Shown here in pieces: positions 24,136 through 36,000 of a DNA stretch of 64,000 nt (positions are counted from its first letter, which is position 1; each line of letters starts with the position of its first letter). The notes below the pieces were generated by a model, which saw nothing but the letters and a program-made list of their open reading frames with translations, was not told the origin of the DNA and did not search any database. The stretch spans positions 26,554,415-26,618,414 of the forward strand of contig JAFMSR010000007.1 in NCBI GenBank assembly GCA_022818135.1, in the 5' to 3' direction. The DNA is from Saxidomus purpurata (lineage: Eukaryota > Mollusca > Bivalvia > Venerida > Veneridae). The position numbers were made by a program, and so were the translations under genes.

Positions 24136-27073
24136 TACCTGTAATCTAGACAATGAGGTACCGGTACAACACTATATTGTATAACTAAATTCTCTATGTA
24201 CAAAAGCAGTTTGGACACAGGGTTTAGAAAAAGGGGTTTAAACTGCAGATACGAGTAATACTTATATTGGTACTGCATCATGTTATTTTAATACTTGATT
24301 AGCAACATGATAATTATATTGTTATAATTTTTTATTGACTTTAATGAAATATTTGATTTCACAATGTGAAAATACCCCCATCAGACCCTGTCAGCCTCAC
24401 CGACACCCATTTCTGCAATGTACATGTACAGTAATGAATCTTGTTTCAGTAATTGCACTACACATGTTTTTTACCTTTGGTGTTAAGCCCTCCAAGGATT
24501 GGTGAAACAGGATGATGCAGGCGTGAGTAAATTAAGAAAAGCTGTCTCACCCTCAGTGACAGCATGCTAAACTTTTCAAACAGGTTTATTAACGCAATGT
24601 AATTCACATTTCTAAAAGATATTAACATTTGCATAAGTGGACTTGTCTATCTTTCAATGTGGACAGTGACATTTTTATATAGCATTGAAAATATGCTAAC
24701 TGAACAGCGAACAGTCTAGGCCATAATTAAACAGGTGTACCGACTGATCATGATCTAAACACAGGTTACCAAGGCAATACCTATTACTTTCAGTGTGGTA
24801 AGTGTTAAAGCGCTGTGATCACTCTGAATTTAATTGCTCTGATGGTTTAAAGACACTAAAAGTGTATTCTATTTATTAACAAAGCAATGTGCAGACATAT
24901 TTGGCTCTCTAAAGGGCTTGTCACGTAGTACTATATTATGTGTTTATCATATTTAGCAGCATCTTTGCTTGAAAAAAATATTGAGCTATACATATATACT
25001 TTCAATTTAAAAATCAATGTTTGAAAATGTTTTTTGTACAATCACTGCCAGTAAGACATCGTAATGTAAACAATTAATGTTAGCATGGATCTTAAATTCT
25101 GCTAAAATCAGTGTCTCGTAAGTCACATTTCTTGTTTGATTCCCCTGCAGATTTTACTTAAGTTTTAAATCAATCCCACAACTGCCTACATCATGATTTT
25201 GAAAACAGTCATTAAATGTGGTATAAGGAGATTCTTTTTGAATGAGAGATATGGGTTATGATATTAGTGAGATTGTAATTCACACAGTTTTTGTCTACTT
25301 AGTAAATACGTACTGCTTTTCAAGCACCATTACAAGTATGGTACACATACATGTACAATGTACACCATGATTCAAATAAGACATTCATTATGATATTAAA
25401 CAAATTTACATACACATTTCGCTAATGATTCTTTTTTTTTTTGGTGTTGGTGATTTTCTAGTTAGAGAGATACCAGTCTTTGTGGCATGTTTCAGTGGCG
25501 ATAATTCAGAAAACTGAATGAACTGTGGAGACACATTTTGTACATGTATCATTACTCTACCAGTGTTATAATCACTTGAAGAAACTTAACACTTATTCTA
25601 TTCTGTTCTTTGCATGTATGTAACATGTAACTATGTTATGACGATGAGTAATGTGCTCAAGTCAAAAATAAAACATAATTATGTTCTAGCTGTTTTGTTC
25701 TATAAAGTACTCAATATATAATATCCCATTACAATGTCAAGAGCTTATAAAAGTCTACTTGAAATATTTTTCCTGCTTCAAATGTTTTGACTCTATTAAT
25801 GAAGAACAAACTTTTTCGTCCTGTTGTTAACAAGATATTAAATAATGTGATATAGAACCAATATATTACCTACTTTTGAGAACCCTTTTTCTAAATCCTG
25901 TTTGTGTCCAAACTCATTTTAACTGATATAATGATTCATTTTCACAAGTGATATAAGATCTAATATACATGTTTAAATTACTTGTAGACTTAACCATTAA
26001 TTCTAATATTAATAATATTACCTGTATAACTGTCAAAAGTTTGCAAAGTTTATTTATTTTCAGACCAACTGATTTGTATGAATTCAAGTTAAGATTTATC
26101 TCAAGTGATTGTTAAATGATACCCTTGATGATAGACACTAGCTGATAAAGTATTACATACATCCCATTGTTACTGAGATAGAGGCCTAATTTGCATGATA
26201 GTAACTGGCATACAAAACTTACACAGGATAAACCGAAATACTACAGAAATATTTAGCAGAAAAATAAACAATAGTCACATCTTACAATCTATGCACTTCT
26301 CCATGAAATTTTGATATTGTATATAATAATATTCAAAGCAATTAAGACATCGAAGAAGCGGCACAGATACCTGGGATCACAAAGACAAATATTATAATAT
26401 ATCAAACCTTACCGATCAAATTCAAAAAATTATTGAAGTAAATGGAAACCTGGGCATATATTAGTCCTAGTTTTCTTAGAACAGCCTCTTTCTTATTGGA
26501 ATTGCTGACAGAGAATTTCATACATCAACATACTTTTAATTTTAATATGTCCTTGAACTAAGTTTTCGCAGAGCAATCTACATAATACATTTAATCAATT
26601 ATTACCATAATATCAGTCAAGAATAATCTAATTTGGCGGTTCGATATACCTGAACACTTCAATGAAGTTGCAATTCAATGCATGAACAGGTTACTGAGAC
26701 AAGGATTAAATAGGATGATGCTTTAACTCAACAAGTCATATATGTGATACAATGCAAACATTAATTTTGGGTGACTTGTTTAAAAATTCAACAGCCATTA
26801 CCAGTAAACTAACAATGCAGGAAACAGTTTTACTATCATGATTTTAAATTTTTGAATGTCTAAGTGCTGCTCATACTTCACTTTTGCATTTTCATTGAAA
26901 TTAAATTTTAGGCAACAAAACATGAATTGTATTTGGCTTAATTTTTTTAACTGTTTTTCTATTTAAAACAACTCTTTAATTCAAATTTTCGGCAATATTG
27001 CCTTTTTCAAGAAATTTGTCTGCACTTTTTAAATTTACGTGTTGACCATATTCATGACAAGCTTAGAAATGAA
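24136..27073. other. Intergenic sequence, nothing recognised
   Basis: AT-rich, with many short stops in all frames and a T run near 25432-25442. It may include the NUDT9 promoter and 5' exon, but I cannot place them. Confidence 0.4.
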
Positions 27074-27976
27074 AAACAAGAGGGCCATGATGGCCCTATA
27101 TCGCTCACCTGACTACCATTTGCTATAATAAAAGGGGTCATGATTCTAACATAATTCATAGAGGTCCACTACACAATGCTAAGTAACATTTCAAATATCA
27201 TTTATCTGCTTGTCGGCCTTGTTGATTTTTTTTTACGTTTTCCCTATATAAGCCTTTGTGAAATCAAGTGCTTTCCCCCCCTCCCGGGAAGGGTTAATTT
27301 TGACCAGGGGGTCATGATTTGAACAATGTTGGTAAAGGTCCACTAGACAATGCCACATGCTACATATTTTAGCTCTAGGCCTTGTGGTTTCAGAGAAGAA
27401 GATTTTTAAAGTTTTTCCTATATGAGCCTATGTAAAACCAAGTGACCCCCTGGGCAGGGTCAATTTTGACCCAGGGCTCATAATTTGAACAATCTTGGTA
27501 GAGGTGCACTAGACAATGCCACATGCTAAATATCTAAGCTCTAGGCCTTGTGGTTTTAGAGAAGAAGATTTTTAAAGTTTTTCCAAAATAAGCCTATGTA
27601 AAACTAAGTGACCACCTGTGTGGGGTCAATTTTGAACCGGGGGTCATAATTTGAATAGTCTTGGTAGAGGTTCACTAGATAATGCTACATGCCAAATATC
27701 TAAGCTCTAGGCCTTGTGGTTTCAGAGAAGAAGATTTTTTAAGTTACCCTATTTGTTGCCATAGCAACCAGAGTTCTGCATTGCATGGAATTATTTGATC
27801 AACTTTGATAAAGCCTCATGCAAGGAACATCCCTGCAAAGTTTCATCAATATTGGCCCAGTGGTTTCAGAGGAGATGTTGTTTAAAGGAAATGACGGACG
27901 GACGGATGACGTACGACGGACCCGGGACGGTGAGTGATCCTAATAGCTCACTCTGGCACTTTGTGCCAGGTGAGCT
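27074..27976 (-). mobile_element. Tandem-core element, family 3 (HINE-like), near full length
   Basis: The left end contains AAACAAGAGGGCCATGATGG and CTATATCGCTCACCTGAC. Read on the minus strand this is a subterminal CAGGTGAGC, a palindrome (AGGGCCATCATGGCCCT) and CTTGTTT. The core has about four ~165-bp units with GCTCTAGGCCTTGTGGTTT. The other end is TTTGTGCCAGGTGAGCT. No coding potential. Further copies are at 19140, 41215 and 61383. Confidence 0.75.
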
Positions 27977-28249
27977 AACAACAAAACGTCAGGAAATGAC
28001 GTCACGTCCTTATGAAGTCATATACACTTAGTGTCCAAATGACGTTTCCCGTACCTGAAAATTTGAATTAAAGAGTTGTTTTAAATAGAAAAACAGTTAT
28101 AATTATTATTCCCTCAGGAATATTGAAAGATTTTTTTAATTCAATTAATCAGTTTGAACAGAACCATTCTGTTTTTATAGGGGCCCACACAGATAACAAA
28201 CTGACTGATCAAATAGCAAACAGTACTGATCATGATCTACACTGATTGC

Positions 28250-28400
28250 AAAGGCAGAATTAGTGAATGCATAGTGGTAGCATGAGATCGGAGGGTCCTG
28301 GGTTTGATCCAGACTAGTGCCATGGTGGTACTAAAAGTGTCCTTAGGTAAGACACAGCATCTCTCTCTTCGAGTTTGACTCCACCTGGAGTGAGTATCAA
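28250..28400 (+). mobile_element. tRNA-derived SINE
   Basis: An A-box-like ATAGTGGTAGCATGAGA is followed ~20 bp later by the B-box-like CTGGGTTTGATCCAG, then a tail with CTTAGGTAAGACACAGCATC. Not an intact tRNA. Confidence 0.6.
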
Positions 28401-28619
28401 CAATGATTAATATATTACATTGTAGTTGTTAGAACTTGTTTCGCAATCAAAAATAAATAAATTAGCATAATTAAAAACATAAAGTAAATAACATCGACAG
28501 AGTAAGGTCATTACTAGTAAGGCCAAATTTTTTTTATCTGTGTTTAGGCATCCTCATGCATCAGTGGTTCGCCAACCTTTCAGACAAAAATTATGTAACG
28601 ATGCCTGGGAGAATGGTTA

Positions 28620-28800
28620 GGGCGGTCCCAAAAGTTTCTAGGTAGGGGCAAATTTTTTTTTTTTTTTTTAAATCTAAAAAAATTCTTTAGGTTGGAAAAA
28701 AAAAATCTTTGTTTAAGGTAACGGTCCCAAGAATGCTAGGTACATGTAGGGTTGGGACAGATTAAAAAAAAAAAAATTTTCATTTCTTTTTTGTTTGGGA
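28620..28800. repeat. A/T homopolymer-rich degenerate repeat
   Basis: Two or three units of GGT-rich sequence separated by T or A runs (about 28649-28670, 28695-28706 and 28763-28776). Confidence 0.5.
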
Positions 28801-28859
28801 AAGAAAACTCAGGTTGCCCAACTTTGCTACTCAACTTTGACAAAATTGGTTCAAAACTT

Positions 28860-28990
28860 AAATTAGACTATACAGTGCAGAGAATGACTGTGTACATGTC
28901 ATTGATAAAGGAGAGGGCCTAGAACAGAACTTTGGGGTACTTCTGAATCTACAGTGGCTTCTGATGAAAAAACGTTCTTTGGGCTATAAC
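28860..28990 (-). pseudogene. Second reverse-transcriptase relic (catalytic-region fragment)
   Basis: On the minus strand the translation gives EVPQSSVLGPLL and, after a one-base shift, FINDM. These match the conserved (G)VPQGSVLGPLLF..INDM block of non-LTR reverse transcriptases. The frame break and the absence of flanking domain show a dead fragment. Confidence 0.65.
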
Positions 28991-29029
28991 TTTGCATCCA
29001 CACCGGTATAATGTAACAGGCCTTTTACC

Positions 29030-30066
29030 CATCCTGTGTATCTACAGGTTGTCCTTAAGTTCCGTGGTTGGATTGGAAGATGTTCCTATATAATTAGACC
29101 TTAGACGGGCAGTGTCAAACTGTCGTCAAAGACGCCACAACTTCCACTTTTTTATTATGTTAGGGTTATAAATACATTTTGTATTTTGTTGCCGGATATT
29201 TATGTATAAAGTTTATTAAATAAATGATGTAAAAAGTATTTGCCGTTCATTTATGTAGGGATTTCCATTCTCTGTGGTAGTGTTCCAACCCCATTGCTGA
29301 TAATGTGCAGGATTCCTTCTGGCTATATGAAACATATATCGCTGGTATCCCCCAGCATGGATTTAACGTATATTATGTTTATATGGATTGCATATCTGGC
29401 TTCGATGCTACATGAACTACATGTACATGAATATCCCGTGTTCTAGGTATTGCCAAGAAATGTTTGAAATATGTTCTTTTTTTCCTTGCTGAACATCAAC
29501 AGTAACCAGATCAGTGTCACTGTTGTTTTTATCTTCCTTAAATCTGACTTATTAGGGACAAGCCAATATAGTTATGACAGTGAAGATATAAGCAAATTTC
29601 CCGTTGTTGTTACTTACAAGTAACAACGGGTATGGAAACTGATTCAGCCAAATGTTAAATCTTTAATTTCCTTTCCGACTTCGATATATTCATCAGAGAG
29701 TAAAGATACAAACAAACTAATTTGTCAACAATAAATAACACCTATGTAATCAGTATATGGCGGTTTTCGCATAAAATGTTTAAATAATTGAAATAAATGA
29801 CAGAACATGTATGTACCCATACCTGGAATGTTTACCTGCCAAACTACAAGGGAGGCAATTTAAAGTAAATGGAGTAATTTCCCTCACATAAATGGAAGCG
29901 ACCGAAAGGTGTCGCTTTTGCTGTCTGGTTTACAACCAGTTTTCGTAAAGACGTTTTAACGGGTGTAAATATCTATTTACATGTAACCAGACTGTCCGCC
30001 AAATTTCAACAACAAAGATCTGTCACAATAACAATTTTCCCAGTATTTTGACGATCATAAGGAGAA
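29030..30066. other. Upstream region of the membrane-protein gene
   Basis: No gene seen. It contains an interrupted palindrome near 29600-29630 (CCCGTTGTT...AACAACGGG), a second at 29932-29946 (CTGGTTTACAACCAG) and a small hairpin at 29894-29913. The promoter of the gene starting at 30067 must lie here, but no TATA or initiator is clear. Confidence 0.4.
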
Positions 30067-33000
30067 ATGGCGTACGTTTACGACTTTATAAGAGCTGCAG
30101 CTTTGGTCATCGGTCTAGGATTTTCAGCTCAACAAGACAGAAAGACATGGATATGGGGAGATTCAGTGATGTGGGGTGCCTATGCGCTGGGACTGTTCCT
30201 TTTCCCAGGGTCACTGGTAAAATTCATTGTGTATAGAACTTAACAGCTTAATATTTGTTCTTTTATTTGCCAGATCTGACATGGACCTACATACACATGG
30301 ATTGGCAACTTCCGAAAATCGATAATGCGATATCAGGATAGATGTTACCCATCATACTTTCCGCGCGCTCGATGTTTTTCGGAAATTTTGCGATATTCGG
30401 CAGGTGCCAGCAGCCTTCTACATTGCCCTGACAAAATTTTCAACAAACATAATCGATAAAAGTTACGCATTATGAAAAAAGATATAGGTTGGAAAAAGAC
30501 AAAAGTTACACAAAGAAAGAAAAATACTAGCCCAAGGTCTTTGACACTATTATTCTTAAATCTCATTATAGCGTCAAAGATGATCCTTAGAACTGAGAAA
30601 CCCAACAGGTGTACAGCGCAAACTGCACCGTGTTCATTTTCCAAGGTAAGCATACTTCTGGGACGAATCATTACTTCATTTGACAAGACTGAAGAAAATC
30701 TACCATTTTGCCCAATTAGAACTAAGTGTCTTCTCAACATACCATAAATTCAACCTTTATACAACAACACCCATAAAATTTTACAAATTGTGGCCGTCAT
30801 ATTGGAAAACTGCCGAAGCGTTCCGAAACACGTATTTTGTCATGTGACTCATCAATGTTGAAGCGCATGTAAACATTAAGTTGAAAAAAATAACAGACAT
30901 GCAGAAAGGTAGAATCGATAGTTCAACTCATTAAAAATACCTTCTTGAAGTAGATTTTGTCATAACGTAAGAATGTTTCATTCAATACATATAAATTGTT
31001 TCTTCTACATCAAGCCATGTCTATTTTTAGACGGTGGTTTTCCATTTTCGTCTCGTCACACGTATTAGCGAGAATAAGAATAGCTTCATTTTCGAATATG
31101 AAAATAAAGATATAAAATGTTTTAGTTGGCTTTTGGAGCATATATGGCGGGTAGCTGTTTATTATTGGTGTCAATAGCATTCAAATTATGTTTTTAAGGA
31201 TGCTGTGGTAGTTTATTATTGAAAATTAAAGGTGCAATATCTTTCATGCCAAGTGATAAAAACGGACCTTATCCTGTTAACTTTGCAAGGCTACAATTCC
31301 ATAACTAAATATGGTCAACTGACACAATAAAAAGATCAATTTAGTTATAAATGGAAGCCAGAACTAGAAAAATACAAACTATTGAGCCATAAATATTGTA
31401 GTAAACATGATTAAATTTGATTTATTTTTTATGTTTTCCTCGATTCGTTCCAAGATGGAGGACGAGCGGAAGCTGGTCGTCCTCAATTTCCTTCTACATT
31501 GCGGTGACAAAATTTTCAACAAACAAAATCGAGAAAAGTTACGCATTACGAAAAAAGATCCAGGTTGGAATAAGACAAAAGTTACATAAAGATTTTTAGA
31601 AAGACGAAAACAAACTATTGAGCCATAACTATTGAAGTAGACACAATTAAATTTGATTTATTTTTTATGTTTTTCCCCGATTCATTCCAAGATGGAGGAC
31701 GGGCGGAGGCTGGTCGTTCTTGATTTGGGGTAAACACGGATATTGTCCATCGATGCTAAAATCTCGCATAAAGTCTCGCAGTCTGCGACAAAAAGGTTGA
31801 ACTTAAAGAAAAATACGAGAGTTGCCAATCCGTGTAGGTCCGTGGATCTGACTTTAAAAAAAAAATGTTATTCTGAACAATGGGGCTAGATTCTATAAGT
31901 CGGTTCTGACATGCTTGGATATAACCATGTATTCAAACCCCAATGCGCCGGATTCCTCAGGACTAGCTTGTAGAAACACATACATTGGTGTATGGGGTGT
32001 GTGTAAGGTATAGCCCCAGTCACAGGTCGTTTGTGTGTGGCCAAGATAGAAACTACAACCCCCAGCCCTCTGCTATGTTACCACTGGTGGCACAGTGGTA
32101 GAGTATTTAATGCTCTAGACAGTCAGGGGTGTAACTTCTTTAAGTTATTTTGAAAATAACTTCAGTAAGTGATATTTGAAACATTTTGTTAATATACTTA
32201 CTTCCCTTTGCTGAAAGAATTAATTAACTCACTTGAAAGTTGAGGTGACCAAAATTAATGGGAATTCCTGAAAATAACTTATACAGGTTACAAATCAGCA
32301 TTTCAGTTTTTCTTGAATTTCATCATTACAAGCAGATTACATTGTTACCTCTGCAAATACCTTTAATAGATAAGAGAAAGAAATGCAGGTTCTTTCTTTA
32401 TAGCTGACAGTAATGACTTTTCAATTAGACATAATGGATTTATAGCCAAAATTGTCTTAGAGATGACCTGAAGAATGTCCTACAGTAACTCCTACTCCTT
32501 GTATAAGGTTTTGTCGTAGCATAACAGATTTTATTTCATGATCTTGAAGTTCAATGATCAAAGAAATAGAAAAAAATTGTATAACTCCCCAGAAAATTCG
32601 TATTCTTGTAGAAAAATGATGTTAAATCTTTGTACTATTTGAACAAAAATAACTTGAATGAGTTATTATGACTGAAAAATAATTTAAAGAAGTTATTCTA
32701 GTGAGTGATAAGTAAAAGATAAGTATAACTTGTAGAAGTTATTCAAAATAACTTAAACAAGTTTTAATACACCCCTGACTGCCTGCAGAAATACCTTTAA
32801 CTTTGCTTTTTAAATTGATAGGCACCATATGTTTCAGTTTCCTGGCAACGAGTCTGCAATGATGTCATATGTTACACGTGTATTTGCCGCTTCATTAATT
32901 GGTTTGGAGTCAATGTGGTACTTTACCAGAAAAACAAGGGATGAAAATGTCATTGGAGCTACGCTGTGGTCAAGGCTTGTAGTAAGTTTTAAAGTCATTA

Positions 33001-36000
33001 TTTAATTGTTTATTTAGGAACAGATGCATTAGGCCATGTTAGTTTACACTAAATTATTTTATCTGGATTGTGAAGAAAGCTTGCAGCTTATCAAGTCACT
33101 CTCGAGTCTGCTTCCTAGTAAAACCAGTACTGGTGTCATATGAGGAGGCACGGATGGCAGTTGGGCTCGAACCGCAACCTCAAGGATGAGCGGTTAAAAA
33201 CCAAACCAAAAAAGAATCCATTTAATACTTAAGTTTATTATGTATTATTATATTTATGTATTATTTATTATACAGTCAAACTTGTGCTAACGGCCACCTG
33301 TTACTAGCGGCCACCTGCGGACAACGGCCAGTCTGAATTCCCCCCGTCCAAATTTGCTCTAAAAAGGCCGGAATAGCGGCCACCTGCCGTCCGCGGTCAG
33401 CGGCCAGTAAAAGCTTCCCTCCATCGGGTCCGTGATGCGAACAACGGCCACTGAAATTTTTACAGCTGGCTGAATCAGAGCTTTTCTTTCTTTGTAAAGT
33501 TGTTTGCACCTCAACGCGGGCACAAAATCAAGGATGCTTTTGGTGATGAAAAGAAGTGCTAACATTTAATTGTCACACGTAAAATTAATCCGTTCAAACT
33601 GTCCGGTAATTGCCAAAATTGCTTGATTGTTTATTTGATGCAGAACATCTTCGCAATTTGGAGTCGCAGTTTTCATTGTTTGTGCACTAAATAATAATCG
33701 TTTATTTCAGCTAATTAATGCAATCCTTGAAATTGTTTGTTTATTACAATTAAACTGAAAAACCACCTTTAATCTCGTATTAGCCGTTGCATTTTTATTC
33801 ACAATCAGCAATGAAATCAAACAACGGCAAAGCGTAATCCACGTTAATTAAATGATCGTTTCCTGTTGAAAAAGTGATCAGCGCCACAGTTTCGGCTTAT
33901 TAAAGCGTTTAAGGCCGATTAACTAAATTCGCCATTGTTGATCCAATACAAATCATTATGTATTTGATTTGTCATGTGCACCGTTTGCAAAATTAAACCA
34001 TAGCCGAAATTGATAAATCGTTATTCGGTTAATGCTTAGCATGTTTATCTGACAGGTGATGATGGAACTTGATAAACAATGTTTAGTATGATGAAATATA
34101 TCAACTGCCCACACCTCCGAACAAAGGTCACCGGAACACGGCCCCTCAGGCCTACGCCCCAGTACATTGAATATAAACATGTTAACTGAATAGTTAAGAA
34201 ATTTATGACAGTTAAGTTACATTGTATGATCTGGCGCATTCTGGCTGCACCCAAGATCTCTTTATGCTTTCTTTATGCTATCTTTGTTCATACTTTGCTG
34301 TGCCACAGTGGATGTCACAGTCAGATTATCTGTTGCAAATGAATTAAACCCAGGACAACATAATGATCTGGAGACTGAAGGTCGAGTTTTATGACAACGT
34401 TACATGATTGTAAGATGCACACTGCTCCAGTTTTTTGTCACTGAAGTTTCATTCAAATGGTTATAATTTCAGAGTAGTCTGCTTCTCCTGACCTTTCTGA
34501 CCTACAACTTCTTCCAGTATGGCAAAAAATTCTCAGATAAGGTAATGTACTGCTGTATTTTCATATGATGTAAACTGTGTACATTTATTGTAATAAATGC
34601 GTTTCAGAGAAGCTGGTGAAGCGGCTGAGAATCAACAGCTTTCCTGACTTTCCATATTTTAATAGTTTAGGAATTAATGTATGGTAAAAAAAAGAGAATA
34701 CAGTCATACCTAAACTTAAAACTACATGTACACTGTAAAATAGAGATCAGTCAAGAGAAAAAAGGCTCTACTCATCTCTTGCTGAGAATTAAAACCATCT
34801 GTCAAGAAAGATTTTACTTTTTTTCCTGCAGGTTTGACTGTATGATCAACGTTAATCAGATAAATGATCTGGTCAGGTGTAATACATCTTTACTTTGAAA
34901 TTTCATGTAAGATAACAATAAGAGGATATATAATGCAATACTCATTATAACTTGTGTCATGTATATTGCGAAATTGAACATGAAACATTTTTTTCATGAC
35001 ATTATGTCATTCGCACCTCATGCTCCTTAAACCTCTTTTCTAATTTATGTCCAGAATAAAATACGAAAGTTTCGGAGATCTCAGACTCACCACATTGTGT
35101 TGTCAACTTGTGAGATATTATTGTCAGAACTGATTTGTACAGTTGATTCACTCGGTAAGCCTTTGGTTGCTTCGCTTTCAGTGCCAAAGGTTATAAAATA
35201 ATCGTAACATCTAACTTTCTGATTTTGAACCTCAGCATACTTCTGTTGCCAGTCAGACAAGTCTGAAGATGACCTACATATGTTGCGTCTCAAAGATCCC
35301 AAACCTGACTGGTACCGGATCTGTTCTGAAAGAAAAACTTGGTTACCCAAACAACTATCTGCTGCTAATAAACACTGGCACAGGTGTTTTATGTGCATAG
35401 GTATTACCAGAAAATGCTAGTACATCACATAGCAAAATAATAAGTTTACTATTTCAGACTTTGTACTTTGATATGTTGGCATATGCTCTGCTGTTTCTGA
35501 CAACCGTTTACCAGTTTTGGAGAGGAGAATATCGTGTTGGAGGTAGAGAACAGAGAGGCAACATCAATACACTGTTAAGAATACTCTTCCTTATCATGTT
35601 TATGGCTGGACTGCTGAACATGACCTTCCCATCGTGGGTTCTTCCAGTCAAGGTAAAGTTGATATATATCTCTTTCGTGAATATTGCATTTTAAAGCTTT
35701 TAAAATGTTAAAAAAGAAAAATGAATTGCAATAGCTTTGTAATCAACAATTTTTTACCAGGTAAACATAATATATAAAAAAAATGCAATTTACATAATAT
35801 TTTTTTATTAAGTACATGTATGGACTGTAGTAAAACTGTACGAAATTGCCACTGTCTGAGCAATCAGTTAAGAGTAGCACTTAACTCAAACATTTAACAG
35901 TGACACATCTGGTGTAGGTGTAATACATGAATCTTCAAATCTTGAGGTCAAAGATTAGCATCCAGTCATTTTTTTTTTCGAACCTGGAGGTAAAATTTGA

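Noticed and set aside
30345..30747. Overlapping 131- and 91-residue frames on opposite strands
   Set aside because: Inside the TIR element, mutually antisense, and without recognisable domains.
33271..34842. One 1.57-kb transposon bounded by TACAGTCAAAC and GTTTGACTGTA
   Set aside because: Coding exon 3 of the membrane-protein gene (34473-34541) lies inside that span, so the two ends belong to different insertions.
35087..35398. 103-residue minus-strand frame in intron 3 of the membrane-protein gene
   Set aside because: No domain, signal or splice support recognised; could be transposon-derived or chance.
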